Assembly (NCBI RefSeq): GCF_014638355.1
Contig: NZ_BMFK01000001.1
Location: 1,751,160 to 1,815,159, forward strand
DNA length: 64,000 nt
DNA from: Priestia taiwanensis
GTDB taxonomy: Bacteria > Bacillota > Bacilli > Bacillales > Bacillaceae_G
Direction: 5' to 3'
A program made the position numbers and the translations under genes. Of this stretch, positions 25,889 to 35,833 are shown in pieces; the first letter of the stretch is position 1; each line of letters starts with the position of its first letter. The notes under the pieces are model-generated. The model was not told the origin of the DNA. It worked only from the letters and a program-made list of their open reading frames with translations, and did not search any database.

Positions 25889-27073
25889 TCAATTCTTTTT
25901 TTCAAAAATACCAAGTTTTTTTATCCGAATAATCGCCTCTTTTAATCGGTCCTCTGTGTGAAGCAATCCAACACGTACGTATCCTTCCCCATGCTCTCCA
26001 AATCCAACGCCAGGGGCTACCGCAACATGGGCTTTTTCAAGTAATAAGTCAGCAAATGTTTGGGATGTATATCCTTCTGGCACTGGTAACCATGCAAAGA
26101 AGGAGCCATCCGGTGCATCTACTTCCCAGCCAATCTCATGACACGCACCAACTAATGCTTGGCGACGTGATTCGTAGGTCGCCACTAGATTATCTACGCA
26201 TTGTTGTGATGATAGAAGTGCTGTCTTCGCCGCTTCTTGAATGCCACCGAAAATACTTACGTATATGTGGTCTTGCAGCAAATTAATTGCCTCAATTACT
26301 TCTGCATTTCCAACCGCAAACGCAATGCGCCATCCTGCCATGTTATATGTCTTTGACAACGTATAAATTTCAATCCCAACTTCTTTGGCACCCTCTTGCT
26401 GTAAGAAACTAACTGGCTTCTTGCCACCAAAACCAATGGCACCGTATGCAAAATCATGTACAACTAGCGTGCCGTATTTGTTCGCAAACTGGATTGTCTC
26501 CTCAAAAAATTCCTTTGTTGCAATCGCACCTGTTGGGTTATTCGGATAGTTAAGGAACATCATCTTCGCCTTTTTCGCATCTTCCTCACTAATCGCATCA
26601 TAGTCTGGTAGAAACTGATTTTCTTTCACTAGTGGCATCGTAATCATCTTTGCTTTTGCTAATGCCACACCAGACCAATAATCTGGATAACCTGGGTCTG
26701 GAACGAGGATACTCTCTTCTTCCTCGATGAAACAAAGTGGTAATTCTACTAAGCCAGCTTTTCCGCCGAACAATACCGCTACTTCTGACTCTGGATCAAT
26801 CGTCACACCGTACTCTCTTTCATAAAATGTTGCGACCGCTTCTTTTAGCGATACGTGACCGCGAAACGGTGGATATTTATGATGAATTGGTTCTGCCACT
26901 GCATCTTGTAAAGATTTCACAATATGCTCTGGTGTTGGTTGATCTGGATTTCCTTGTCCGAGATTTATCACATCGTGGCCTTCTTGTACGACCGCGTTAA
27001 CTTTTTGTACGAGTGAAGCAAAAAACTGCTTTGGCAGTTGTTGTAACACATTTGTTTGACGAAATTGCGCCAT
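25889..27073 (-). CDS. mtnE: Methionine-salvage aminotransferase (KMTB to methionine)
   Basis: A 394-residue class I/II PLP-dependent aminotransferase that converts 2-keto-4-methylthiobutyrate to methionine. The PLP lysine lies in TLSKTYNMAGWR; other blocks are INLGQGNPDQPTP, NYPNNPTGAIA and the final VRVGLLH arginine. The ATG at 27073 follows GAGGTGGGG; an in-frame GTG at 27082 is inside that site. It is divergent from mtnU, as in Bacillus subtilis (ykrV/ykrU). Upstream of the S-box, it is outside the riboswitch-controlled transcript. Confidence 0.95.
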   Translation of the reverse strand: MAQFRQTNVLQQLPKQFFASLVQKVNAVVQEGHDVINLGQGNPDQPTPEHIVKSLQDAVAEPIHHKYPPFRGHVSLKEAVATFYEREYGVTIDPESEVAVLFGGKAGLVELPLCFIEEEESILVPDPGYPDYWSGVALAKAKMITMPLVKENQFLPDYDAISEEDAKKAKMMFLNYPNNPTGAIATKEFFEETIQFANKYGTLVVHDFAYGAIGFGGKKPVSFLQQEGAKEVGIEIYTLSKTYNMAGWRIAFAVGNAEVIEAINLLQDHIYVSIFGGIQEAAKTALLSSQQCVDNLVATYESRRQALVGACHEIGWEVDAPDGSFFAWLPVPEGYTSQTFADLLLEKAHVAVAPGVGFGEHGEGYVRVGLLHTEDRLKEAIIRIKKLGIFEKKN

Positions 27074-27167
27074 GTTCCCCACCTCTTTTTTGTCAAAATT
27101 GTTGAAATTTTATGGCACCATGATATATCGTGAAAACAAACTTGTAAAGAAAAAAGGAGGCACCCTC

Positions 27168-27947
27168 ATGAAAATTGCCCTTATTCAACTTGATATTGCG
27201 TTCGGTGATGTAGATGCAAACATTGCTCGTGCTGAACAATTTATTCAAGAAGCAATGAAACAAAAACCTGACGTTCTCGTCCTACCAGAACTATGGACAA
27301 CTGGTTATGATTTAACTCGTCTCAATATCCTTGCAGACGAAGAAGGAAACGACACGAAAAATCTTCTAAGCAAATGGGCAACGACGTATAACGTACACAT
27401 CGTTGGTGGTTCCATTGCGAAGAAAAATCAAGACGGTGTAACAAATACGCTCTACACGTTTGCAAAAGACGGCACATGCGCCGGCGAATATAGCAAAGCT
27501 CACTTATTCCAACTGATGAACGAGCATCTATACTTACAAGCTGGCGATAAGCAAGGGCTATTCCAACTTGATAACGTACCGTGTGCAAGTGTCATTTGCT
27601 ATGATATCCGATTCCCAGAATGGATTCGTACACATACGGTAAACGGCGCGACTGTCTTATTTGTCGTAGCAGAGTGGCCACTCCCTCGCTTAGCACATTG
27701 GCGCACATTACTCATTAGCCGTGCAATTGAAAATCAATGTTACGTTGTCGCATGTAATCGTGCTGGCAGTGACCCGAATAACACCTTCGCTGGTCACTCA
27801 TTAATTATTGATCCGTGGGGAGAGGTTGTCGTAGAAGGTGACGAACAAGAAGGAGTTCTCTACGGGACACTCGATTTCTCGAAAATTGATGATGTGAGAA
27901 AAGGTATTCCCGTCTTTTCCGATAGGCGTTCTGAACTTTATTTTTAA
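27168..27947 (+). CDS. mtnU: Omega-amidase of the nitrilase family
   Basis: A 259-residue carbon-nitrogen hydrolase. The Glu-Lys-Cys triad is in LVLPELWTTG, EYSKAHLFQ and SVICYDIRFPEW. By its divergent position to mtnE and its family it is MtnU, the omega-amidase that removes the alpha-ketoglutaramate produced when glutamine donates the amino group to the keto acid. The ATG at 27168 lies eight bases after AAAGGAGG. A 220-base leader region with a promoter and S-box for mtnK follows. Confidence 0.92.
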   Translation: MKIALIQLDIAFGDVDANIARAEQFIQEAMKQKPDVLVLPELWTTGYDLTRLNILADEEGNDTKNLLSKWATTYNVHIVGGSIAKKNQDGVTNTLYTFAKDGTCAGEYSKAHLFQLMNEHLYLQAGDKQGLFQLDNVPCASVICYDIRFPEWIRTHTVNGATVLFVVAEWPLPRLAHWRTLLISRAIENQCYVVACNRAGSDPNNTFAGHSLIIDPWGEVVVEGDEQEGVLYGTLDFSKIDDVRKGIPVFSDRRSELYF

Positions 27948-27963
27948 AATTTTCGAAAAGTTA

Positions 27964-27993
27964 TTGACAATCAGACAATAAACTTGCTATAGT
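27964..27993 (+). promoter_or_regulatory. Promoter of the mtnKA transcript
   Basis: TTGACA (27964-27969), an 18-base spacer and TATAGT (27988-27993) preceded by TGC. It lies about 100 bases before the S-box aptamer, so the leader has an extra 5' segment. Confidence 0.75.
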
Positions 27994-28092
27994 TCCAATC
28001 AAGAGCTTTTTACAAAGTTCTCATCTCCTGTCAATCGACAATGACAATGGGATACACAACATACTCGCTTTTTAAAATTGCATATGATTTTT

Positions 28093-28289
28093 CTCTTATC
28101 AAGAGCTGGCGGAGGGATTTGGCCCGATGAAGCCCAGCAACCGACCGTAATACCATTGCAAAATGGGGCGCTACATTTGCGCCTATAAGGCACGGTGCTA
28201 ATTCCAACAGAGAGCATGTCTCTCTGGTAGATAAGAGGGGCGAAGACTACCTTCAAACCTCTTTCGACGAAAATGAAAGAGGTTTTTTT
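28093..28289 (+). promoter_or_regulatory. SAM-I riboswitch (S-box) with terminator, upstream of mtnK
   Basis: The aptamer runs from TCTCTTATCAAGAG (28092) through GGAGGG, GGCCCGATGAAGCCCAGCAA and GGCACGGTGCTAATTCC to GATAAGAGGGG (about 28240). A terminator follows: an 11-bp stem 28255-28265 with 28275-28285 and a T-run to 28289. SAM is expected to stop transcription of mtnKA. The P3-P4 region is longer than in the mtnW S-box. Confidence 0.97.
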
Positions 28290-28328
28290 CATGCGGAAAA
28301 AACCTCCACAAATAAGGAGGATACTAAT

Positions 28329-29516
28329 ATGTCAAACAAAAACTATGCACCACTAACAGAGGAAAGCGCGATTACACTCGCAAAAGAACTAGCTTATTTC
28401 ACAGCAGAAGAACATGTTACATGCGAAGAAATTGGAGACGGAAACTTAAACCTTGTCTTCCGTATTAAAGGATTCGAAAGAAGCATCATTATCAAGCAAG
28501 CATTGCCGTACGCAAAAGTCGTTGGCGAAAGCTGGCCATTGTCACTAAAGCGTGCCGAAATCGAAAGCCATGCACTTCGTATTCAAGGACAATACGTTCC
28601 TCACCTCGTACCAAAGGTGTTCCACGAAGACCATGACTTAGCGGTAACAATCATGGAAGATTTAAGTCACTTAACAATCGCAAGAAAAGGATTAATCGAC
28701 GGTGAAGATTATCCTCTTCTATCGACGCACATCGGGACATTCTTAGCACATACTCTTTTCTTTACATCCGATTTCGGTCTACATGCATCGAAAAAGCGTG
28801 AACTAGATAGCCAGTTCTGTAATCCGGACTTGTGCGATATTACAGAAGGTCTTGTATTCACCGATCCGTTTGGCCCGTATGAAACGAACAATTTTGAACC
28901 AGCACTACAAGAAGACGTAGAACAAATTTGGAACAACGTTTCCCTAAAAGAGCGTGTTGCTCAGTTAAAATATAGCTTCTTGACGCACAAAGAAGCACTT
29001 CTACATGGTGACTTGCATACAGGAAGTATTTTCGCGAGCGAAACAGAAACGAAAGTAATTGATCCTGAATTTGCATGCTTTGGTCCAATTGGCTTCGATA
29101 TCGGTCAGTTCTTCGCTAACTTATTGCTTCAAGCAATTTCTCGTGAAGAAGAACGACAAGCTGTATTATTCACGCATATCGAAACAACATGGAACGTATT
29201 CTCTGATACATTCTCTGCGCTTTGGCACCAACATAGCGTAGATGCATATACGACACTTGATACGTGGCGCATTGCGGTACTTGCAAATATCTTCCGCGAA
29301 GCAGTCGGCTTTGCAGGATGCGAAATAATTCGTCGTACAATCGGCTTAGCACATGTTGCTGATTTAGATGGTATAGAAGACGAGACAAGACGCATTCATG
29401 CGAAGAAGCAAGCTTTAAAATTAGGTACAGCACTTCTTTTACATGACGTAAATACAGTTGATGCACAATTTTATGACAGAATATTCAAAACCATTAAAAA
29501 TGAGGTGAATGCATGA
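28329..29516 (+). CDS. mtnK: 5-methylthioribose kinase
   Basis: A 395-residue kinase that phosphorylates 5-methylthioribose with ATP, the entry reaction of the salvage branch. It has the APH-like fold with [12 protein letters not shown] as catalytic loop and [17 protein letters not shown] as metal-binding segment; the N-terminal ATP loop is [14 protein letters not shown]. It is controlled by the S-box directly upstream and overlaps mtnA by four bases (ATGA). Confidence 0.97.
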   Translation: MSNKNYAPLTEESAITLAKELAYFTAEEHVTCEEIGDGNLNLVFRIKGFERSIIIKQALPYAKVVGESWPLSLKRAEIESHALRIQGQYVPHLVPKVFHEDHDLAVTIMEDLSHLTIARKGLIDGEDYPLLSTHIGTFLAHTLFFTSDFGLHASKKRELDSQFCNPDLCDITEGLVFTDPFGPYETNNFEPALQEDVEQIWNNVSLKERVAQLKYSFLTHKEALLHGDLHTGSIFASETETKVIDPEFACFGPIGFDIGQFFANLLLQAISREEERQAVLFTHIETTWNVFSDTFSALWHQHSVDAYTTLDTWRIAVLANIFREAVGFAGCEIIRRTIGLAHVADLDGIEDETRRIHAKKQALKLGTALLLHDVNTVDAQFYDRIFKTIKNEVNA

Positions 29517-30559
29517 GTATCTTAGAAACGATTCCTCGCTCTGTCTTACTAGAGAAGGATCACATTGTCTTATTAAATCAGCAACTATTACCTGGAAAGG
29601 TTCAATACGAGAAACTTCATACGTTACAAGATGTATGGGAAGCAATCGTATCCCTTAAAGTACGCGGTGCACCTGCAATTGGTATTACAGCAGCATTCGG
29701 CTTAGTGCTTGCGGCGGACGCAATTCAAACAGAGCACTTAACAACACTACACGTAGGAATCAAAAAAGCTCGCAACTACTTAGCAAGCTCACGCCCTACT
29801 GCGGTAAATTTATTTTGGGCGTTAGACCGCCTTGTGGAAGCGTCTAACGAAGCAACAACAATTGAAGAAACGAGAGAAATTTTACGACGTGAAGCACTTC
29901 TTATTCAAAAAGAAGACGAAGATGTATGCCGCCAAATCGGAGAACATGCCGTCACACTTTTTGAACACGGCGCAAATATTTTGACACATTGCAACGCTGG
30001 TAGTATCGCAACAGCGCGTTACGGCACAGCACTTGCACCGTTTTACATCGCGAAAGAACGTGGCATCACACTTCGCGCCTTCGCATGTGAAACACGTCCT
30101 GTTCTACAAGGTGCTCGGCTAACAGCTTGGGAATTACAACAAGCTGAAGTAGACGTAACACTCATCACCGACAACATGGCTGCAAATACGATTGCATCGA
30201 AAAACATTGCTGCTATCATCGTTGGTGCGGATCGTGTTGTCGCAAACGGTGACACAGCAAACAAAATCGGGACGCTCTCGCTAGCAATTTTAGCGAAGCA
30301 TTACAACATTCCGTTCTACGTAGCAGCACCTACGTCTACGTTCGATTTAACACTTGAACACGGCAATGAAATCGTCATCGAAGAACGAAATGAAAAAGAA
30401 GTAACACACGTACACGGCACACGTGTTGCACCAATTGGTGTGAATGTATACAATCCGGCATTCGATGTCACACCAGGTCAACTTATTACGGCTATCATCA
30501 CAGAAAAAGGTATCATCCGTGGTGACTACTCTGTAGAAATCCAGAAACATTTTCAATAA
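29513..30559 (+). CDS. mtnA: Methylthioribose-1-phosphate isomerase
   Basis: A 348-residue eIF2B-like isomerase converting methylthioribose-1-phosphate to methylthioribulose-1-phosphate. The catalytic Cys is in [13 protein letters not shown] and the Asp in [32 protein letters not shown] is the N-terminal signature. Its start overlaps the mtnK stop. A strong terminator follows, so mtnKA is bicistronic. Confidence 0.97.
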   Translation: MSILETIPRSVLLEKDHIVLLNQQLLPGKVQYEKLHTLQDVWEAIVSLKVRGAPAIGITAAFGLVLAADAIQTEHLTTLHVGIKKARNYLASSRPTAVNLFWALDRLVEASNEATTIEETREILRREALLIQKEDEDVCRQIGEHAVTLFEHGANILTHCNAGSIATARYGTALAPFYIAKERGITLRAFACETRPVLQGARLTAWELQQAEVDVTLITDNMAANTIASKNIAAIIVGADRVVANGDTANKIGTLSLAILAKHYNIPFYVAAPTSTFDLTLEHGNEIVIEERNEKEVTHVHGTRVAPIGVNVYNPAFDVTPGQLITAIITEKGIIRGDYSVEIQKHFQ

Positions 30560-30563
30560 GAAA

Positions 30564-30597
30564 AGAAAAAGAAGAGTATGGGGGCTCTTCTTTTTCT
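30564..30597 (+). terminator. Terminator of mtnKA
   Basis: A perfect 13-bp stem (30564-30576 with 30585-30597) with T-rich right arm. Confidence 0.88.
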
Positions 30598-30725
30598 TCT
30601 ATACTATATGTCCTCGTCTCCACTCTATAGGTTAGTCGTCTAATCTCATAGTGGCTACTTCCCATCTCTTCTTATTTATAGTAAGGTCGAGGTTGGGTAT
30701 ATTTTTGACAAAAGGGGGTGCTCTT

Positions 30726-31904
30726 GTGAATCGACAAGCGTATCAATATTGGATCATGACAAGTGTTGTAGCTATTTCTGGATTATCACAAGGAATGCTT
30801 CTTCCCGTTATTGCTATTATTTTCGAACAACAAAACGTAAGCTCTAGCTTGAACGGATTACACGCAACAGCACTTTATATCGGTGTTATTTGTGTATCAC
30901 CTTTCTTAGAAAAACCGATGCGTCGCTTCGGCGTGAAGCCCATTACTGTCGTCGGTGTTGGAATTGTAACGGTATCATTTCTATTATTTACACAAGTATT
31001 TTCATTTTGGATTTGGTTTGCCCTCCGTCTTCTTATTGGAATTGGCGATCATATGTTACACGTCGGAACACAAACGTGGATTACGACGAACGCACCGAAA
31101 GAGAAGCTCGGTCGCAGCGTATCGATGTACGGGTTTTTCTACGGACTTGGCTTCGCATCTGGTCCAATTGTTGCAACGACTATCCAGTTCGGAAACAACG
31201 TCCCATTCGTTATCTCAACTGTCCTTTGCTTGCTCGCATGGCTCCTACTCCTTCCGCTGCAAAATTCAAAGCCAGCAGAAGAAACAAACGAAACAAAAAA
31301 TGACTCTAGCTTCGCTCGTTACAAAAAAGTAATTGGCTATGCTTGGATTGCCTTACTTGCACCACTTATGTATGGTGTACTAGAAGGAATGTTAAACAGT
31401 AACTTCCCTGTATTCGCACTTCGTCAAGGAATGGAAATTGAACAAATCTCTATCATTCTTGCCTCCTTCTCAATTGGCGGCTTATTAACACAAGTACCAC
31501 TTGGTATATTAAGCGATCGATATGGACGAGGAAAGATGCTAGCAATTTGTTATACAGTGAGTACGTTCACATTCGGATTTGTTGCCTTTAGCAACGATTC
31601 ATATTGGCTCACACTTAGTGGCATGATAGTATCAGGAATGATGGTTGGATCTTCCTTCTCGCTTGGACTTGGTTATATGACAGACTTACTGCCGAAATAC
31701 TTGCTGCCAGCAGGGAACATTTTATGCGGAATTGCCTTTAGTATCGGTAGTATTACAGGACCTGTTCTCGGAGGAACATTCATTCAATATACAGATGATG
31801 TTAGCATTTTTGCGGTAACAAGTTTATTTTTACTCTTCGTTTCTTTCGCATATCTTGTTAAAATGAAGAAAGAACAAACAACAGTCCGCTCAATGGATGC
31901 ATAA
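30726..31904 (+). CDS. Major facilitator superfamily transporter
   Basis: A 393-residue MFS exporter/transporter with about 12 membrane helices. The first-half loop is EKPMRRFGVKP and the second-half A-like motif GILSDRYGRGKMLAI is intact. The resemblance is to drug/metabolite efflux MFS proteins, substrate unknown. The GTG at 30726 follows AAGGGGGTG; the reading frame stays open further upstream without a site. Together with the NETI gene 15 bases downstream it forms a short operon. Confidence 0.87.
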   Translation: MNRQAYQYWIMTSVVAISGLSQGMLLPVIAIIFEQQNVSSSLNGLHATALYIGVICVSPFLEKPMRRFGVKPITVVGVGIVTVSFLLFTQVFSFWIWFALRLLIGIGDHMLHVGTQTWITTNAPKEKLGRSVSMYGFFYGLGFASGPIVATTIQFGNNVPFVISTVLCLLAWLLLLPLQNSKPAEETNETKNDSSFARYKKVIGYAWIALLAPLMYGVLEGMLNSNFPVFALRQGMEIEQISIILASFSIGGLLTQVPLGILSDRYGRGKMLAICYTVSTFTFGFVAFSNDSYWLTLSGMIVSGMMVGSSFSLGLGYMTDLLPKYLLPAGNILCGIAFSIGSITGPVLGGTFIQYTDDVSIFAVTSLFLLFVSFAYLVKMKKEQTTVRSMDA

Positions 31905-31919
31905 CACCTGGAGGATTAC

Positions 31920-32120
31920 ATGACAAAGAAGAAGAAACAAAAGTTTGAAGTACACGAAAATGAAACAATTACCGATTGCCTTGACCGCATGAAAGCAGAA
32001 GGCTACACACCCGTCCGCCGCATGGAAGAACCTGTCTTCCACGAAGTAACGGTAAACGGTAAAAAAGAAGTAGAACCATGCGGAAGTAAGATTGTCTTTG
32101 AAGGCATATTAATAAGCTAA
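31920..32120 (+). CDS. NETI-motif protein (YebG-like)
   Basis: A 66-residue cytoplasmic protein with an N-terminal basic stretch (TKKKKQKF) and the NETI motif in [14 protein letters not shown]. It matches the length and layout of the NETI/YebG family, for which no function is known. TGGAGG precedes the ATG. It is co-transcribed with the MFS gene. Confidence 0.88.
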   Translation: MTKKKKQKFEVHENETITDCLDRMKAEGYTPVRRMEEPVFHEVTVNGKKEVEPCGSKIVFEGILIS

Positions 32121-32124
32121 TGCA

Positions 32125-32159
32125 ATACCTCATCTCTTATACGAGATGAGGTATTTTTA
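32125..32159 (+). terminator. Terminator of the MFS-NETI operon
   Basis: A perfect 12-bp stem (32125-32136 with 32143-32154) followed by TTTTT. Confidence 0.9.
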
Positions 32160-32242
32160 TGACGATTTGCTGACAGTCATTTACCAATGACATCGTGCTT
32201 CTTATAATAAGGATAACCCTAAAAAGAAAAGAGGAATTCTTT

Positions 32243-33235
32243 ATGCATACATTTCGTGCACTATTTGTAAATAAAGAAAGCAATGAAACGAACCTAGAGA
32301 TTCGCCACATCACAAAAGACGATTTACCAAATGGTAATGTGACAATTCGCGTTCATTACTCAAGTGTTAACTATAAAGATGGCCTCGCTAGCATCCCAAA
32401 TGGAAACATCGTTCAAAGCTATCCATTCATTCCTGGTATTGATGCAGCAGGAATTGTTGAAGAATCAGCGGATGAGCGTTTTACCGTTGGTGATGAAGTA
32501 ATTGTCACAAGCTACGAATTAGGAGTATCTCATTTCGGAGGATATAGCGAATATATCCGTGTTCCCGCTGACTGGGTTGTTCCATTGCCAAAAGGATTAT
32601 CATTAAAAGAAGCGATGATATTAGGAACAGCTGGCTTTACTGCTGCACTATCTGTACAACAGTTAGAACATGCACATGTTACACCTGAAAAAGGTGACGT
32701 GTTAGTGACAGGAGCTACTGGTGGGGTTGGAAGTATTGCTGTTTCCATGCTTGCCAAAAAAGGCTACGATGTCGTTGCTAGTACAGGAAAAATGAATGAG
32801 CATGACTATTTACATACATTAGGTGCAAAAGAAATCTTATCACGTGAAGATGTGTGTCCAGAGAAAATCCGACCTCTAGGACGGACTCGTTGGGCCGGGG
32901 CAGTTGATCCCGTTGGTGGAAACACATTAGCTCATGTTCTTAGTACAACAAAATATGGTGGTGCAGTTGCGGTAAGCGGATTAACTGGCGGAGTTAGTTT
33001 CCAAGGTAGCGTGTTCCCATTCATTTTACGTGGTGTAAATCTTCTCGGTATTGACTCTGTCTATTGCCCGATGGAAGTACGTCAGCCCCTTTGGGAGCGT
33101 ATCGCTACAGATTTAAAACCTGCTTATTTAACAACTACAATTGTCCAAGAAATTACTCTCGAACAAGTACCAGATACACTTGCTTCTATTTTAAAAGGAA
33201 ACGTCCGTGGTCGTGTTGTCGTTAATTTAATGTAA
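32243..33235 (+). CDS. Quinone oxidoreductase/acrylyl-CoA reductase-like MDR protein (YhdH/YhfP family)
   Basis: A 330-residue medium-chain dehydrogenase/reductase without zinc ligands. The catalytic-domain block SSVNYKDGLAS and PGIDAAGIVEES are typical of the YhdH/YhfP group; the NADPH loop is LVTGATGGVGSIAVSML. The length equals that of B. subtilis YhfP. The reaction is probably NADPH-dependent reduction of an activated C=C bond. ATG 32243 follows GAGG; the frame extends upstream without a good site. Confidence 0.9.
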   Translation: MHTFRALFVNKESNETNLEIRHITKDDLPNGNVTIRVHYSSVNYKDGLASIPNGNIVQSYPFIPGIDAAGIVEESADERFTVGDEVIVTSYELGVSHFGGYSEYIRVPADWVVPLPKGLSLKEAMILGTAGFTAALSVQQLEHAHVTPEKGDVLVTGATGGVGSIAVSMLAKKGYDVVASTGKMNEHDYLHTLGAKEILSREDVCPEKIRPLGRTRWAGAVDPVGGNTLAHVLSTTKYGGAVAVSGLTGGVSFQGSVFPFILRGVNLLGIDSVYCPMEVRQPLWERIATDLKPAYLTTTIVQEITLEQVPDTLASILKGNVRGRVVVNLM

Positions 33236-33344
33236 GTATACCGGTTGCATCTTCTCTCATAAAGGCATACAATAATAACTTGTAAACGAATTCACATATC
33301 TATTTATTATTTACAACGATGAAACTAATGAAAGAAGTGATTCC

Positions 33345-34202
33345 ATGAAACTAATCGCACTTGATATGGACGGGACATTATTATCCTCCAAGCATGTGAT
33401 TCCAGAAGAAAATTTAAAAGCTATTTACGACGCACAAGATGCAGGTCATATCGTTATGATTTGTTCAGGACGTGCGAAAGAACACATCACGACATTTTTA
33501 GCAGAAAGTGGATTAGATTGTCCAGTTGCATCTAGTAATGGTGCTGTCGTGTCTATCAACAATGAAATCATCAGCGAAATTAGCATGTCACGCGAAGTTG
33601 TTCGCAACATTGCGACTCAATTAGAACAAGAACATGCTCCTTACAAGTTATATACAAACAAAGGTATTTTCACGACGCATAACTGGTCTGAAAAAGTGAA
33701 GAAAGAATTTGACGAAGCCGAGTTCAAACACGAGAAGTGTACACCTGAAGAACTCATTCGCTTTACTGAAGATATTCCAAATGCCATTACAATGACATAT
33801 GTAAATGACGTAGAAGAATTACTTCAAGACGAAGAAATTGTCGTACATAAGTTTTTCGTGTTAACATTCGATACGAATAAACAAGCTCACTTACGAGAAA
33901 CAATGGCACATCCAGAATTAATGGTTACTTCTTCCCTATGGAACAACGTTGAAATTATGGACAAAAACGGTCATAAAGGAAACGGAATTAAAGCCGTGGC
34001 AAAACATTTCAATATCCCAATCGAAGACACAATCGCGATGGGTGACAACTACAATGACGTTGGAATGTTAGACGTTGCAGGATTCTCCGTTGTCATGGAA
34101 AATGGCGAGCCTGATTTAAAAGCAAAATACGACGCTGTGACATTAACAAATGATGAGAACGGCGTAGCACATGCAATTTATAAATATGTGTTAGAGAAAT
34201 AA
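33345..34202 (+). CDS. Cof-type HAD phosphatase
   Basis: A 285-residue HAD-IIB (Cof) hydrolase: motif I LDMDGTLLS, motif II MICSGRA, cap domain of about 100 residues with alpha/beta composition, and motif IV AMGDNYNDVGML. Cof enzymes dephosphorylate sugar phosphates, FMN or pyridoxal phosphate; the in vivo substrate is unknown. Monocistronic with a strong terminator. Confidence 0.92.
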   Translation: MKLIALDMDGTLLSSKHVIPEENLKAIYDAQDAGHIVMICSGRAKEHITTFLAESGLDCPVASSNGAVVSINNEIISEISMSREVVRNIATQLEQEHAPYKLYTNKGIFTTHNWSEKVKKEFDEAEFKHEKCTPEELIRFTEDIPNAITMTYVNDVEELLQDEEIVVHKFFVLTFDTNKQAHLRETMAHPELMVTSSLWNNVEIMDKNGHKGNGIKAVAKHFNIPIEDTIAMGDNYNDVGMLDVAGFSVVMENGEPDLKAKYDAVTLTNDENGVAHAIYKYVLEK

Positions 34203-34206
34203 AACA

Positions 34207-34244
34207 GAAAACCTTCATCCCTTTTCGGATGAAGGTTTTCTTCT
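34207..34244 (+). terminator. Terminator of the Cof-type phosphatase gene
   Basis: A perfect 14-bp stem (34207-34220 with 34227-34240) with T-rich right arm. Confidence 0.88.
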
Positions 34245-34303
34245 GTATAAACGAAAAATCCTTTATAATAAAAGAACAGATTGTATGATAAAGGAGAATG
34301 TAC

Positions 34304-34504
34304 ATGCTAAAGTTCATTGCAGAAAAACGTAGACCTTTTATTTACGGAGCAGTCATACTTGTCGCACTTCTTAACTTTGTGCTTGAAAATGATACTGCGA
34401 AGTTACTTGTACTACTAGTAGGAATTGTAACGATATTATGTATCGGTATTTCTTCGACTGTATACGAAGCGAAAAAAGGGAATAAACAAGAAAAAGGCAG
34501 ATAA
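34304..34504 (+). CDS. Small two-span membrane protein
   Basis: A 66-residue protein with two membrane helices (about residues 12-29 and 34-54) joined by a short ENDTAK loop and ending in a basic tail (KKGNKQEKGR). ATG 34304 is eight bases after AAAGGAG; the ATG at 34298 is too close to it. Function unknown. Confidence 0.7.
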   Translation: MLKFIAEKRRPFIYGAVILVALLNFVLENDTAKLLVLLVGIVTILCIGISSTVYEAKKGNKQEKGR

Positions 34505-34544
34505 ATCCACTCTGCTTTTTCCTTATTTGTAATCTATCAACTAC

Positions 34545-34658
34545 TTAAGCTTTCGTATCAATAAATTTAATCACATACGTTGCTGTACTAATAATAAACA
34601 TCCATTCAACCATATCCGTAATGAACTTAATCGTCGGATTATAAGAAAGTATGAACAA
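34545..34658 (-). CDS. Possible 37-codon ORF or gene remnant
   Basis: In the 260-base gap on the minus strand a frame from a TTG at 34658 to TAA at 34545 encodes a mostly hydrophobic peptide with NPTIKFITDMVEWMFIISTA. The composition looks protein-like (one amphipathic helix and a short membrane-like stretch). There is no ribosome binding site, so it may be a decayed gene end. Nothing else is visible in this gap. Confidence 0.3.
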   Translation of the reverse strand: MFILSYNPTIKFITDMVEWMFIISTATYVIKFIDTKA

Positions 34659-34763
34659 GCGGAATTTTATATTTCACTACTTATTAGCCCACTTCTAATA
34701 CTATATCTATGTTAACGCAACTGAAAATTAGTTTAATAAAATAAAACAATGGAGGAATTGTCC

Positions 34764-35240
34764 ATGAATTACCGCGATTTAATGGAACTAGATTGCATGA
34801 TTTACTTCGTTGCGCTTGCAGAGCCTAGCACAAATTCATTACGAATCTTTGTAGAAAGATGCAATCCATCAAAAGAACGTACCTCGATTGAGATGGCAGG
34901 TCAAACAATTACAGATGTCTCACCAATAATGGCCGATGAACATTTGCCAATCATTCAACTAGATTTCTATTCCTATGTTTCATACACCGTTATCAACGAA
35001 GTCTTCATGCCTTCGGATAATGAAGAAGTGTGCGAAGGAAAGACGTTTCGTATTTATACAAAATCAAAAGCTTTAGATTTCGTTACATCACGTACCTCCG
35101 CTGAATGGATTCTCCCTGACCAACCATTTACCCACTACGAAATTCCTTGCTTAGACCACATCATTGACGTCATTTCCCATTCAGAACCCACCGTAACAGA
35201 AATTGATCGAAATACTTTTTTCAATGACGAACATCAGTAA
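34764..35240 (+). CDS. Hypothetical protein, cytoplasmic
   Basis: A 158-residue acidic soluble protein of mixed alpha/beta character, with no signal peptide or membrane helix. I recognise no domain. ATG 34764 follows TGGAGG by seven bases; an in-frame ATG at 34749 begins inside that site. The next gene lies about 60 bases downstream in the same direction. Confidence 0.65.
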   Translation: MNYRDLMELDCMIYFVALAEPSTNSLRIFVERCNPSKERTSIEMAGQTITDVSPIMADEHLPIIQLDFYSYVSYTVINEVFMPSDNEEVCEGKTFRIYTKSKALDFVTSRTSAEWILPDQPFTHYEIPCLDHIIDVISHSEPTVTEIDRNTFFNDEHQ

Positions 35241-35302
35241 TACTCGGGTTGACCTTCACGTTACGTCATACTATACACTTTAGAAAATAGGAGGTGTTCT
35301 TC

Positions 35303-35755
35303 TTGGTCGACAACACTACAATCATGCAAGCTGGAAGATGTATCGAATGCGGAGCAAAAGAAACAGATGGACTTTCATGCTATGAGTTATTCGGATTCCC
35401 GCTCGTCTGGGAACATCATGATCCAGAATTATACGCTCTACACTTCTGGCTTGTATCGTGTTACATGATACAACATCCTTCTACTTATACAGAGGAAGGA
35501 TATAATCATTTAGTTAACTTATTTACGGATGCGTATGACAACAATTGGGACACAGCTTACATTCTTAAGAAAAATCGTGAGTTAGTCCGAAACATGGATA
35601 AAATCACAAATCCACTTCCCTCCGAGGAAAGAACACGTAAGTTAAGGTTATGGTCTATAACGATTGAAGATATATATGCTGGCGGTGAAGAGCATGCGAT
35701 AGAAAATATCCAGAAATGGAGAGATTGTATCCGAAACGAACTTTCCAACAAGTAA
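35303..35755 (+). CDS. DUF5946-like protein with Cys-rich N-terminus
   Basis: A 150-residue soluble protein. The N-terminus has CIECGAKETDGLSCYELF, followed by the conserved-looking HFWLVSCYMIQHPSTYTEEGY. This layout resembles the DUF5946 family, whose function is unknown; the three Cys could bind a metal. TTG 35303 lies eight bases after AGGAGG; the GTG at 35294 overlaps that site. A bidirectional terminator overlaps the stop. Confidence 0.7.
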   Translation: MVDNTTIMQAGRCIECGAKETDGLSCYELFGFPLVWEHHDPELYALHFWLVSCYMIQHPSTYTEEGYNHLVNLFTDAYDNNWDTAYILKKNRELVRNMDKITNPLPSEERTRKLRLWSITIEDIYAGGEEHAIENIQKWRDCIRNELSNK

Positions 35756-35786
35756 AAAACAGGCGAACTCAGCCTGCTTTTTACTT
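35750..35786. terminator. Bidirectional terminator
   Basis: A 15-position stem with one mismatch (35750-35764 with 35772-35786) has A-run and T-run arms. It lies between the rightward DUF5946-like gene and the leftward membrane-anchored protein gene. Confidence 0.8.
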
Positions 35787-35833
35787 CATGTGATTCATAT
35801 TCCATTTATCAACAGTTAACTACGTACTGCACT

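Noticed and set aside
22500..25900. Rightward frames opposite mtnD-mtnW
   Set aside because: All mtn proteins have intact motifs on the minus strand; the opposing frames are shadows.
25673..28289. The two S-boxes as a dispersed DNA repeat
   Set aside because: Similarity is limited to conserved aptamer elements; they are separate riboswitches in opposite orientation.
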